From JAAXHH01 sp965248395 (lineage in GTDB: Bacteria > JAAXHH01), in contig OZ252103.1 in NCBI GenBank assembly GCA_965248395.1, forward strand, positions 744,001 through 808,000: a DNA stretch of 64,000 nucleotides. Direction: 5' to 3'. The translations under genes were made by a program, and so were the position numbers. Shown here piece by piece: positions 1 through 8,809 of this stretch. The stretch's first letter is position 1. The number at the start of each line of letters is the position of its first letter. The notes beneath the pieces were generated by a model. The model ran no database searches, was not told where the DNA came from, and was given only the letters and a program-made list of their open reading frames with translations.

Positions 1-2
1 CA

Positions 3-1910
3 ACTACTGAAACGATGGAATTCAAGAGCGAGTTGCGTCAGATCCTGCATCTGATTACGCATTCGCTTTATTCCCACAAGGAGATCTTCCTGCGCGAGTT
101 GATCAGCAATGCCAGTGACGCGATCAACAAGATTCGTTTCAATTCCATCAACAACAGCGACCTGCTGGACGGCGACAGCGACTGGAAGATCAAGCTGATC
201 GCCGACAAGGAAAAGAACACCCTGACGGTTTCCGACAACGGTACCGGCATGTCCCGCGAAACCATCATCGATCAACTGGGCACCATCGCGAAATCCGGCA
301 CCAGTGCGTTCCTCGAGACCCTGCAGCAGACCGACGACGCCAGCCGCCCCGAAATGATCGGCCAGTTCGGCGTGGGATTCTACTCGTCGTTCATGGTGGC
401 CGAACGGGTAACCGTGGTCTCCCGCCTGGCGGGCGACCCGAAGGACCAGGGCGTGAGGTGGGTTTCTGCGGGCCAGGGCGAGTTTACCATAAAGACCGTG
501 GAGAAAGAGACCCACGGTACCGACGTAACGCTCCACCTCAAGGAGGACGAAAAGGAGTTTCTCGAGGAATGGCGGCTCCGACAGGTCGTCAAGGAGTTCT
601 CCGATTTCATCGAGTACCCGGTCGTCATGGACGTGGAACGGAACGAACCGGTCGAGGGGGAAGACGACAAGACGGAGGCGGTGATCCGCGAAGAGACGCT
701 CAATTCCATGAAGGCGCTCTGGCTGCGGTCGAAAGACGAGATCGAAGAGGAGGAATACAACGCCTTTTACCGTCAGATCTCCCACGATTACGGCGATCCT
801 GCCAGGGTGATCCACTACACGGCCGAAGGACTCACGGAATTCAAGGTGCTGCTCTTCATACCGGCGAAGCGACCCTTCGACATGATGTTTGGCGACCCCA
901 AGGTCGGACCCAGGCTCTACGTGCAGCGGGTACAGATCATGGAGCATTGTGAAGAACTGCTGCCGCCCTACCTGCGTTTCATCAAGGGCGTGGTGGACTG
1001 CTCCGACCTGCCCCTGAACGTCTCACGGGAGATCCTGCAGCAGAATCCCATACTCGACCGCATCCGGAAGAACCTCGTCAAGCGGGTCTTCTCCGCACTG
1101 GAGGAAATGAAGAAGGACGAGTTCGAAAAGTACGTGGATTTCTTCAAAGAGCTGGGCTTGATCCTCAAGGAAGGGATGGCGCAGGATTTCGAGAACCGGG
1201 ATACCCTTACCTCCCTCGCCGTATACGAATCCATGAACACCGAGGCCGGAAAGTTTATCACCATCGATGACTACGTCGACCAGATGCCGCCAGACCAGGA
1301 GGAGATCTACTACCTGATCGGCGAGCACCGCGGCATGCTGGAAAGAACGCCCTACCTGGAGATCTTCCGGGACCGAGGCTGGAACGTCCTCTTCATGACC
1401 GATCCCATCGACGAATTCGTCATGTCGTCGGTGGCCGAGTTCCGTGAGAAGAAGTACAAGGCGGCCGACAAGGGAGATATCACGGCCGACGAGTCCTCCA
1501 AGGCCACGGCGGAGGACGATGAAAAGACCTTCAAGGCCTTGATCGAAACCCTGAAGGGCAGGATCACGGAGGTGCAGGATGTCCGGTTGTCGACGCGCCT
1601 CAAGGACAGCGCGTCCTGCCTGGTGGCCGACGAGGGCGCCATGAGCGCCCACATGGAGCGGCTCATGCAGCGCATGGGCGAAGGCGGGGCGCAACAATCC
1701 AAGCGCATCCTGGAACTCAACGCCGGCCACCCCGTCGTCCAGGGTCTGCAGAAGCTGCACGACAGCGACAGCGCCGACGCCCGGGTCGAATCCATCGGAC
1801 GCTTGCTCTACGAACAGGCCGTGGTCGCCGAAGGATCCAAGCTCGACGATCCCGTGGGTTTCGCCAGCCGAATCAACGATCTGCTCGTCAAGGAATTGAT
1901 CCGAATCTAA
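3..1910 (+). CDS. htpG: Chaperone HtpG (bacterial Hsp90), 5' end outside window
   Basis: ATP-driven cytosolic dimeric chaperone. The N-terminal GHKL ATPase domain is clear: the SLYSHKEIFLRELISNASDA block (catalytic Glu and Mg/ATP-binding Asn), SDNGTGM, GTIAKSGT and GQFGVGFYSSF. The middle domain has the LYVQRVQIM and LPLNVSREILQ signatures, and a C-terminal dimerisation domain follows. About 635 residues is normal for the family. An ATG lies at base 15, but the four codons before it (T-T-E-T) are open, and family members usually begin a few residues before this ET-x-F-x-E stretch, so the true start probably lies upstream of the window. No partner gene is visible; the next gene, 74 bases downstream, is an unrelated lipoprotein. 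Confidence 0.97.
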   Translation, partial: TTETMEFKSELRQILHLITHSLYSHKEIFLRELISNASDAINKIRFNSINNSDLLDGDSDWKIKLIADKEKNTLTVSDNGTGMSRETIIDQLGTIAKSGTSAFLETLQQTDDASRPEMIGQFGVGFYSSFMVAERVTVVSRLAGDPKDQGVRWVSAGQGEFTIKTVEKETHGTDVTLHLKEDEKEFLEEWRLRQVVKEFSDFIEYPVVMDVERNEPVEGEDDKTEAVIREETLNSMKALWLRSKDEIEEEEYNAFYRQISHDYGDPARVIHYTAEGLTEFKVLLFIPAKRPFDMMFGDPKVGPRLYVQRVQIMEHCEELLPPYLRFIKGVVDCSDLPLNVSREILQQNPILDRIRKNLVKRVFSALEEMKKDEFEKYVDFFKELGLILKEGMAQDFENRDTLTSLAVYESMNTEAGKFITIDDYVDQMPPDQEEIYYLIGEHRGMLERTPYLEIFRDRGWNVLFMTDPIDEFVMSSVAEFREKKYKAADKGDITADESSKATAEDDEKTFKALIETLKGRITEVQDVRLSTRLKDSASCLVADEGAMSAHMERLMQRMGEGGAQQSKRILELNAGHPVVQGLQKLHDSDSADARVESIGRLLYEQAVVAEGSKLDDPVGFASRINDLLVKELIRI

Positions 1911-1984
1911 CCCGTGCCGGGGAACGGACCGACCGTTATCCCACCAGCCACGAGAACCTGAGCATCGCCAAACCACTGTCCACT

Positions 1985-3655
1985 ATGCGCATATCCATAT
2001 TCATGGTCTCGATGTTCCTGCTGGTCTCCTGCGAAAACGGGGAACGGGGCGGGGAACAGGCGGCGAGCGGTGGACGGGTGAATTCGATCGGGGTGGTCCT
2101 GCCGGACGACGCGGTGGACGCCTCCCGCCAGGTGCTGAGATCCATGAGCCCCGAGCCTAAGAGCCTGGATCCCAGTATCGAGCCCTACGATACCGAACAG
2201 ACGATCCTGCCCTTCGAAGCACTGCTGTTCAAGGACGAACACTGGAACCCGATTCCGGGCGCCGCGCACAGATGGGAGTCGGAAGACGGCAAGGTCTGGA
2301 CCTTCCATCTCAGGTCCGGGATGCGCTGGAGCGACGGATCGCCCCTGACGGCCCACGACTTCGTGTATTCCTACCGTAGGATGGTCAACCCCGAAGAAAC
2401 CAACATCTACGCCTTCTTCTATTACGACATCAAGAACGCCGAAGCAATCGTCAAGGGGGAGAACAAGGATCTCGAGTCCCTTGGTGTCTGGGCGGTGGAC
2501 GATACGACCCTGGTAATCGAAACCGAAAAGCGGGCTCCGTACCTGCCCCATATCGTTTCCTTCGGCGACGCCATGCCGGTGCCGAAGCGACTGGTGGATA
2601 AATACGGCCGCAAGTGGACCGAGCCGGAGCACATCATCACCAATTCCGGTTTCAAGGTCACGGAATGGGTTCACGGCAGCCACATGACGCTCGTTCCGAA
2701 TCCCTACTACAACGGTCCCTACAAACCCTTTCTGGAGAAGGTCATACACCCCTTCCGTAATCCGTCTGCGGCGACCGTTCTTCCCTACGAGAGCAACGAG
2801 GTCGACATGGAGAACGTGGATGTGAACGACCTGAGCCGAATCGAGAGAGATCCTGTGTTGAAGAAGGATCTCGTGCGTTTTCACGGTCTGAATACCTGGT
2901 ATATCTTTTTCAGAACGCAGTTGCCGCCTTTCAACGACATTCGCGTGCGGGAAGCCTTCACGCGGGTGATGGATCGCGACAACATATGCAACGTCATTCT
3001 GCGCGGCGGGGCCGTCCCGGCCTATTCCATGATCCCGCCGGGATTCAAGGAATACGAAGGCGACACACACGCCGCGGCGCAGGGCTTCGACCCCGAACGG
3101 GCGCGTACGCTGATGCGGGAGGCCGGATACCCGAATGGACAGGGATTCCCCAGGCAGGAACTGTGGCTGCGGGCGCCCAGCCCGTCGGACCGCTTGATCT
3201 CAGCGGCGATTCAAAGCATGCTGAAGGAGCATATCGGCGTGGACGTGAATATCCGCGCGGCAGACCGGGGCACGTACATGGACCACCTCTACCAGTGGAA
3301 CATGAACCTCGGCATGCTGAATTTCGGCGCCGATTTCCTCGACCCGCGCAACATGCTGGACATGATCTGGCACTCCCAACCCCGGGGCCATGCCCGGCAG
3401 GACTGGCACAATCCCACCTTTGACCGCCTCGTGGACTCGGCCGCGGCCGAACTGAACCTGGAATCCCGGTACGGCCTGTACCGGGAAGCCTCGGCCGTCC
3501 TGGCGGCGGACTATCCCGCCGCCTTCCTCTTTCACGGGATGGGCCTGCAACTCAGAAAACCCTGGCTAAAGGGCTATGCCGTGAACGAAGACGGTACGGT
3601 GGGCTCGTTCCGCTGGCACAAGTTATACATCGCCGAGGTGGACGATGGGGAATAG
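1985..3655 (+). CDS. Oligopeptide-binding lipoprotein, SBP_bac_5 (OppA-like) family
   Basis: Periplasmic, lipid-anchored solute receptor of a peptide-type ABC importer. The N-terminus is a short hydrophobic signal ending in a lipobox (LVSC, Cys at about residue 16). The family pattern follows: SLDPSIEPYDTE, then WTFHLRSGMRWSDGSPLTAHDFVYSYRR around residues 105-130, and NDIRVREAFTRVMDRD near 320. The length, 556 aa, is typical of OppA/DppA proteins. No permease or ATPase gene adjoins it, so it must share a transporter encoded elsewhere or work alone. Its stop overlaps the next start by 11 bases, so the two are probably co-translated. The ligand cannot be read from sequence. Confidence 0.88.
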   Translation: MRISIFMVSMFLLVSCENGERGGEQAASGGRVNSIGVVLPDDAVDASRQVLRSMSPEPKSLDPSIEPYDTEQTILPFEALLFKDEHWNPIPGAAHRWESEDGKVWTFHLRSGMRWSDGSPLTAHDFVYSYRRMVNPEETNIYAFFYYDIKNAEAIVKGENKDLESLGVWAVDDTTLVIETEKRAPYLPHIVSFGDAMPVPKRLVDKYGRKWTEPEHIITNSGFKVTEWVHGSHMTLVPNPYYNGPYKPFLEKVIHPFRNPSAATVLPYESNEVDMENVDVNDLSRIERDPVLKKDLVRFHGLNTWYIFFRTQLPPFNDIRVREAFTRVMDRDNICNVILRGGAVPAYSMIPPGFKEYEGDTHAAAQGFDPERARTLMREAGYPNGQGFPRQELWLRAPSPSDRLISAAIQSMLKEHIGVDVNIRAADRGTYMDHLYQWNMNLGMLNFGADFLDPRNMLDMIWHSQPRGHARQDWHNPTFDRLVDSAAAELNLESRYGLYREASAVLAADYPAAFLFHGMGLQLRKPWLKGYAVNEDGTVGSFRWHKLYIAEVDDGE

Positions 3656-4583
3656 GGGTTTTCCTTCGGGCGGGGCGTACGGTTCCGTTCGGACCGCTTC
3701 CCTCTTGGCGCTCTCCTTCTTTGTGCTCATTCAGTTCTGGACCCCCGAATCCGCCCGCGCGCAAAGCGACACGGTTTTACTCGAAGAAATCGCCGTACTC
3801 CCCGTCGAGGGTCCCGAATTCAACCAGCCGTCGGGACTCTTCATGTACAACGATACCCTGTACACGGTATCCGACAAACACGACGATACCATCTTCCGAA
3901 TCGATCTGAAGCCGGACAGGGCGGTGTTTGTCCCCCATGTTCGATTCAAGGCGTCCAGTTCTTTCGGCATATTCAGACTGGATTTCGAGGGCATTACCCG
4001 CGACGATGCGGGGAACTTCTACCTGGTCAGCGAGGGAGCCTTCGCCATTCTCAAGATCGGCGCGGATGGCGAAAACGTATCCTGGATAACCACAAACCTC
4101 CGGGACGTGGGTGCTTCGGCGGGCCTCTTCCAGGCTCGGGGTGGATACCTGGAAGGGATCACCCTGATGGGGCGGGACCGGTTTCTGGTCATCGCCGAAC
4201 GACAGCCGTGCGGCCTGATCGAAGTCGACATGGCCGCGGAGCAACGGATCGTAGAGATCGCCAATCACGGTTCGACGAACAGTTATACCGGCCTGCACCG
4301 GGAAGAAGAAAACGTCTACATACTGCAGCGGAGCACCGCGACCATCCGGAAAACCATCCGTTACCTGGATGTTGACAGCCCCTCGACGCTCTGGTCCTTC
4401 GCCCATATCGTCAACAAGCCGGAATACCTCTATCAGCACGAACAGTTCGGTGCGAAAACGGCAGAGGGTCTCACCATGGACCGCGACCGGGTCTACGTCA
4501 TCCTCGACAACAACAACGACGCGCGCAGAATGTACCCAGACGATCTTCGGCCGCTGCTCCTGATCATGAAACGACCCGGTTGA
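3645..4583 (+). CDS. Secreted phytase-like esterase / SdiA-regulated-type beta-propeller
   Basis: A 312-residue exported protein. Basic residues and a hydrophobic stretch (about residues 17-33) end in an Ala-x-Ala-type site before QSDTVLLEE. The body shows propeller-like repeats: PSGLFMYNDTLYTVSDKHDDTIFRIDL, then DFEGITRDDAGNFYLVSE and YLEGITLMGRDRFLVIAERQ. The paired EGIT-x(n)-D/E motifs resemble the 'esterase-like activity of phytase' and SdiA-regulated families, which share a propeller fold. The substrate is unknown. The ATG at 3645 overlaps the end of the upstream binding-protein gene, which suggests co-translation. Confidence 0.72.
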   Translation: MGNRGFPSGGAYGSVRTASLLALSFFVLIQFWTPESARAQSDTVLLEEIAVLPVEGPEFNQPSGLFMYNDTLYTVSDKHDDTIFRIDLKPDRAVFVPHVRFKASSSFGIFRLDFEGITRDDAGNFYLVSEGAFAILKIGADGENVSWITTNLRDVGASAGLFQARGGYLEGITLMGRDRFLVIAERQPCGLIEVDMAAEQRIVEIANHGSTNSYTGLHREEENVYILQRSTATIRKTIRYLDVDSPSTLWSFAHIVNKPEYLYQHEQFGAKTAEGLTMDRDRVYVILDNNNDARRMYPDDLRPLLLIMKRPG

Positions 4584-4620
4584 GGGGTCGACCTACCGCA
4601 TCGGGACCGGAAAACCCAGC

Positions 4621-6057
4621 ATGACGCCAGAAATCCGCGACAGCCTCGAGTGTCTCTTCCGCAGCAACTTCGGTGAAGCGCCGTCCGGAATCACGCCCCT
4701 GGGCGCGGATGGATCGAAACGGCGGTATTTCCGGCTGCAGGGCGAAGGTCAAACCGTCATCGGTACGTTCAACAACGACCTGCGAGAAAACGCCGCCTTC
4801 CTGTCTCTTACCCGGCACTTCCGGCGGCACGGCCTCCCAGTGCCCGAGATATACGCCGAGGACCCTGAACAGGGTGTCTATCTGCAGCAGGATCTGGGTG
4901 ACGAGTCGTTTTTCAACCGCGTCTTCGCAATCCGCGGTGAGGACGGGACGTTCTCGAACCGACTCGTCGCGATGTACAGGCAGGTTCTCGACGATCTGCT
5001 CCGTTTCCAGGTCTCCGCCGGCAGCGACCTGGACTATTCCGTCTGCTATCCGCGCAGCCGGTTCGACGCTCAGTCGATCCGGTGGGATCTGAACTACTTC
5101 AAGTACCATTTCCTCAAACTCGTGCCCATCGACTTCGACGAACAGGCCCTGGAAGACGATTTCGAACGGTTCACGAAGTTCCTGTTGGAAACGGAAACCG
5201 GCTATTTCCTGTACCGCGACTTCCAGTCCCGCAACATTATGTGGCACGATGGCCGACCGCATTACATCGACTACCAGGGCGGCCGTCAGGGAGCCCTGCA
5301 GTACGACGTGGCCTCCCTGCTGCAGGATGCCAAGGCCGACATCCCGTGGGAGATTCGGGACGAACTCGTGGATTACTACGTCGAAGCGGCCGATGAGTAC
5401 ACCTCCCTTCGGCGGGATACGTTCTTGGCCCACTACTACGGTTACGCCCTGGTCCGTCTCATGCAGGCGCTGGGCGCATACGGTTACCGTGGACTGTACG
5501 AAGGCAAGTCCCGCTTCCTGACCAGCATCTCCCACGGTGTGCGAAACCTGAAAGGCCTGTTGGCGAGGGCCGAACTGCCGGTCAACCTTCCGGAACTGGA
5601 CCGGGCCTGGTCGCGCATCGTCGACGATCCGACGCTTGGGCGGATGGGGGAGGTTTCCGGGGAAGGACTGACCGTCCACCTTTGGAGTTTCTCCTACCAC
5701 CTCGGCCTGCCCCGTGACCCGAGCGGCAACGGCGGAGGGTTCATCTTCGATTGCCGGATCGTGAAGAACCCGGGGCGTATTCCGGAATACGCGGCCCTCA
5801 CGGGAAAGGACGCTCCGGTGGCCGCCTTCCTGGACGACCTCGAAGAGGCACGGTCCTTTCTGCGGGATGCGAAGACCATGGCCGACCGGGCGGTCGACCA
5901 CCACCTGCGCCGCGGGTTCACCGACCTGACCGTCGCCTTCGGGTGCACGGGCGGCCAGCATCGTTCGGTCTACTTCGCGGAGCGCCTGGCGGCGCACCTG
6001 AAGAAACGCCCGGGCCTGACGGTCCGGCTCACGCACCGGGAGCAGGAGCAATCGTGA
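4621..6057 (+). CDS. AmgK-like sugar kinase fused to RapZ C-terminal domain
   Basis: Two domains. Residues 1 to about 330 are an aminoglycoside-phosphotransferase-fold kinase: GSKRRYFRL near 25-35, the catalytic loop YRDFQSRNIM near 198-207 (Asp and Asn kept, Tyr in place of the usual His), then IDYQGGRQGALQYDVASLLQD. This resembles AmgK, the anomeric MurNAc/GlcNAc kinase of cell-wall recycling. Residues about 355-478 match the C-terminal domain of RapZ, the GlcN6P-sensing RNase adaptor of enterobacteria, with its hallmark GCTGGQHRSV at about 441-450; the RapZ N-terminal P-loop domain is absent. The stop overlaps the next gene's GTG start (GTGA), so the two are translationally coupled. Kinase substrate and the role of the RapZ part are inferences. 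Confidence 0.85.
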   Translation: MTPEIRDSLECLFRSNFGEAPSGITPLGADGSKRRYFRLQGEGQTVIGTFNNDLRENAAFLSLTRHFRRHGLPVPEIYAEDPEQGVYLQQDLGDESFFNRVFAIRGEDGTFSNRLVAMYRQVLDDLLRFQVSAGSDLDYSVCYPRSRFDAQSIRWDLNYFKYHFLKLVPIDFDEQALEDDFERFTKFLLETETGYFLYRDFQSRNIMWHDGRPHYIDYQGGRQGALQYDVASLLQDAKADIPWEIRDELVDYYVEAADEYTSLRRDTFLAHYYGYALVRLMQALGAYGYRGLYEGKSRFLTSISHGVRNLKGLLARAELPVNLPELDRAWSRIVDDPTLGRMGEVSGEGLTVHLWSFSYHLGLPRDPSGNGGGFIFDCRIVKNPGRIPEYAALTGKDAPVAAFLDDLEEARSFLRDAKTMADRAVDHHLRRGFTDLTVAFGCTGGQHRSVYFAERLAAHLKKRPGLTVRLTHREQEQS

Positions 6058-6800
6058 AGGCCATGATCCTCGCCGCAGGACTGGGCACCCGGTTGCGGCC
6101 CCTCACCGACACCCGGCCCAAAGCGCTCGTGGAGGTGGCCGGCAGGCCCATGCTTTACTGGGTGATCGCACGGCTCGCCCGATATGGTTTCACCGATATC
6201 ATCATCAATGCCCATCATTTTTCGGAGCAGATCGAGGCCTTCGCGGCCCGGTACGACGATCCCGGGGTCTCGCTGACCGTTTCCGTGGAGGAGGAGATCC
6301 TGGACACCGGCGGCGGGGTTCGGAAGGCCGCCTGGTTCTTCGACCGCGAGGAGCCGTTCCTGGTGCACAACGTGGACGTGCTGACCGACCTGGATCTCAA
6401 GGGCCTGACGGATGCCCATTCGGCCTCGGACGCCCTGGTCACCCTGGCCGTGAAGCAAAGAAAGAGTTCGCGCCACCTGCTTTTCGACTGGTCTGACCGA
6501 CTCTGTGGGTGGAAGTCGGATGTTACGGGAGAAAACATCCTACCCCCCCGGCTGTCGGAGGATCCGCTTACCCCCGTGCCCTTCATGGGCGTCTACGCCA
6601 TGTCGCCGATCGCCCTTGGATGGATGGCGGAGCCTCGTCCTTTTTCTATCATAGACTTCTTCATGGAAATGACGGGCGCCGGCAGGGGAATCCTGGCCTA
6701 TCGGGCCGAAGAAGCGAGGTGGGCGGATCTCGGAAGCGTGGATCGCATCGCTTCTGCGGAACGGCTGTTCGGAACGGACTGGTTCGCGGAGATCGGTTAG
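6054..6800 (+). CDS. MurU-like sugar-1-phosphate nucleotidyltransferase
   Basis: A 248-residue NTP-transferase with the GT-A-like Rossmann fold. It has AMILAAGLGTRLRPLTDTRPKALVEVAGRP at the N-terminus (nucleotide-binding GxGTRLRPLT and the Lys), a metal-binding Asp in NVDVLTDLDL near residue 107, and WADLGSVDRI near the C-terminus. In Pseudomonas, MurU converts MurNAc-alpha-1-P from AmgK to UDP-MurNAc. Coupling to an AmgK-like kinase makes this the best guess here, though related enzymes act on mannose-1-P or glucose-1-P. The GTG at 6054 is chosen because it overlaps the preceding stop and the nucleotide-binding motif begins just four residues in. Confidence 0.85.
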   Translation: MKAMILAAGLGTRLRPLTDTRPKALVEVAGRPMLYWVIARLARYGFTDIIINAHHFSEQIEAFAARYDDPGVSLTVSVEEEILDTGGGVRKAAWFFDREEPFLVHNVDVLTDLDLKGLTDAHSASDALVTLAVKQRKSSRHLLFDWSDRLCGWKSDVTGENILPPRLSEDPLTPVPFMGVYAMSPIALGWMAEPRPFSIIDFFMEMTGAGRGILAYRAEEARWADLGSVDRIASAERLFGTDWFAEIG

Positions 6801-7321
6801 TCCGTTCTCCTGACGAGCACATGCACACAGCGGCCAGGTCTTCCTGCCATCGCTCGAAATGACTTGAAGAGCCGTTCGCCTATGGTTATCTTGAGGCGGC
6901 GCGAGGCAGTGTCTGCGTGGTCTGATCTATCGCGGTTGTTGCCCCCGCCGGGACGATTCTTCCGCATAACCGGCACCAGCGGGTATATACGCGGTGAAGA
7001 CGTTTCCCTCAGGATTCGCGCTCGTTGAGCGTCTCCGATAATCCTCGCGGAACGGCGTTCTCCCCCATTTCCGGCCCGGACGGCCTTAATGTTCGAACCC
7101 GGGGCGATGGCGGCTCGTGGATCTAAGGGAATCCCTGCTCGAAACCAGCCGGGATACCAACCCTGCAGCAGCCTTTCTCCCTGCCCCGCCCGCGGATCGT
7201 TCATTGCATGGATCCGAGGCACGACCCGTCGCGACCCCAGAACGAATCGAGCTGCGAGGAGCGCGCAAAGCGGGTTCTAATCTACGCGCGCCGGATCTCC
7301 TAAATCAGTAAGGAAGGTACA
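6801..7321. other. Intergenic, no gene recognised
   Basis: About 520 bases without a convincing gene. Open frames exist on both strands (for example 6797-7222 on the minus strand) but their translations are Arg/Pro/Gly-rich and look like noise in GC-rich DNA. No tRNA cloverleaf or clear terminator was seen. The last bases carry a good ribosome-binding site (AAGGAAGG, about 7309-7316) for the gene starting at 7322. Confidence 0.6.
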
Positions 7322-8716
7322 ATGTTTGGCAGAATGAAGGGCAGTAAACCCAGGTTCCAGATATACGATCTCAGGAACTTCAGGAAAATACCACAGATCG
7401 AAGAACTCTCGGACGACCTTAAATTCGAAATGGAAGTCGTAGCGCAGGTTTTGCCGTTCCGGACCAATTCCCACGTGGTGCAGAACCTGATCCACTGGGA
7501 GAATATACCCGACGACCCCATGTTCCAGCTCACCTTTCCGCAGAAGGATATGCTGTCGCCGGACCACTTCGACGCAGTGGCGTCATTGGTGAAAAGGGGG
7601 GCGGGTGAAGCGGAAATGGCGCGAACCGTGAACCGGATCCGATGGGATCTGAATCCACAGCCCGCGGGTCAACTCGAGCACAATGTCCCCAGGGAAGACA
7701 ACGGGAAACTGGATGGCATGCAGCACAAGTACCGGGAGACGGTCCTGTTCTTCCCATCACAGGGACAGACCTGCCACGCATACTGCACCTTCTGCTTTCG
7801 CTGGCCCCAGTTCGTAGGCATCGATGAACTGAAGTTCGCCAGCCGCGAGGTCGAAAGCCTTATCAGGTACCTTGAAGACAATCCCCAGGTTACCGACGTG
7901 CTATTCACGGGCGGCGATCCCATGGTCATGCGGGCAAAAAACCTCAGCGTGTATATCGATGCGTTGCTGATGGCGGACCTCCCCAATCTGCATACGATCC
8001 GAATCGGGACGAAATCGCTGGCCTACTGGCCCTACAAGTACCTTACGGACCCGGATGCGGACGACGTCCTTGCGCTGTTCGAACGGGTCATCCGCGCCGG
8101 TAAGCACCTGGCCATCATGGCCCATTGCAGCCATCCCACCGAACTCCAGCCCGACGCGGTGGCGAAGGCGGTCAGCCGGATCCGCGGTACGGGGGCGAAG
8201 GTTTATACGCAGTCGCCCATCCTGAGGCATATCAACGACGATCCGGACACCTGGGCTGCCATGTGGCGCAGGCAGGTGGACCTGGGGATGGTACCCTATT
8301 ACATGTTCGTGGTGCGGGACACCGGCGTGCAGCGTTTCTTCGCGGTGCCGCTGGTTCGGGCCTGGGAGATCTTTCAGAACGCCTATCAGCAGGTAAGCGG
8401 GATCTGCCGGACGGTGCGTGGACCCAGCATGTCGTCCCATCCCGGGAAGGTCCATGTCCTGGGCATCAGCGAGATCCACGGGGAGAAGATCATCGCCCTG
8501 CAATTCCTGCAGGGCCGTAATCCCGACTGGGTGCTGCGGCCGTTTTTTGCCCGGTACGACGAAGAAGCCATATGGCTGGACGACCTAGAGCCGGCCTTCG
8601 GCGAGGAGGCGTTTTTCTTCGAGGGGGAGCTGGCGCAGTTGTGCGAGGCGGACCTGCCCTCCGGCCAGAGGGACGTGATGGAGTCGCTTGCACTGGAAGG
8701 GGTGGAATGGAAATGA
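7322..8716 (+). CDS. KamA-family (lysine 2,3-aminomutase-like) radical SAM protein
   Basis: Radical SAM enzyme of 464 residues with the [4Fe-4S] cluster motif CHAYCTFC (C151, C155, C158) and FTGGDP (GGD[P]) near 196-200. The layout follows lysine 2,3-aminomutase, including YYMFVVRDTGVQRFF near 327 and the late PGK that lines up with the PLP-binding lysine of KamA. The family's PGGGGK loop and the Asp just before it are not conserved (here GPSMSSHPGK), so the substrate may not be lysine. The start is fixed by a strong Shine-Dalgarno (AAGGAAGG) 5 bases before the ATG. The gene stands alone, and the accessory island begins immediately after its stop. Confidence 0.83.
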   Translation: MFGRMKGSKPRFQIYDLRNFRKIPQIEELSDDLKFEMEVVAQVLPFRTNSHVVQNLIHWENIPDDPMFQLTFPQKDMLSPDHFDAVASLVKRGAGEAEMARTVNRIRWDLNPQPAGQLEHNVPREDNGKLDGMQHKYRETVLFFPSQGQTCHAYCTFCFRWPQFVGIDELKFASREVESLIRYLEDNPQVTDVLFTGGDPMVMRAKNLSVYIDALLMADLPNLHTIRIGTKSLAYWPYKYLTDPDADDVLALFERVIRAGKHLAIMAHCSHPTELQPDAVAKAVSRIRGTGAKVYTQSPILRHINDDPDTWAAMWRRQVDLGMVPYYMFVVRDTGVQRFFAVPLVRAWEIFQNAYQQVSGICRTVRGPSMSSHPGKVHVLGISEIHGEKIIALQFLQGRNPDWVLRPFFARYDEEAIWLDDLEPAFGEEAFFFEGELAQLCEADLPSGQRDVMESLALEGVEWK

Positions 8717-8809
8717 AATGCAGCAGGGGTCAGGGTCTGGTACTTGACGCGACCTCCCTGGGATCCCAGTTTTCAGCTATAAATAACACATTTGAGACCA
8801 AGGCTATGT

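Noticed and set aside
1907..3070. 387-codon minus-strand open frame across the binding-protein gene
   Set aside because: The sense strand has a lipoprotein signal and SBP_bac_5 motifs; the antisense translation looks like a codon-bias shadow.
4564..6051. 495-codon open frame antisense to the kinase-RapZ gene
   Set aside because: It mirrors the sense gene and lacks recognisable motifs; the sense strand has an intact kinase and RapZ-C signature.
6797..7222. 141-codon minus-strand frame in the gap before the KamA-like gene
   Set aside because: Arg/Gly/Pro-rich translation, no ribosome-binding site, no motif; treated as non-coding.
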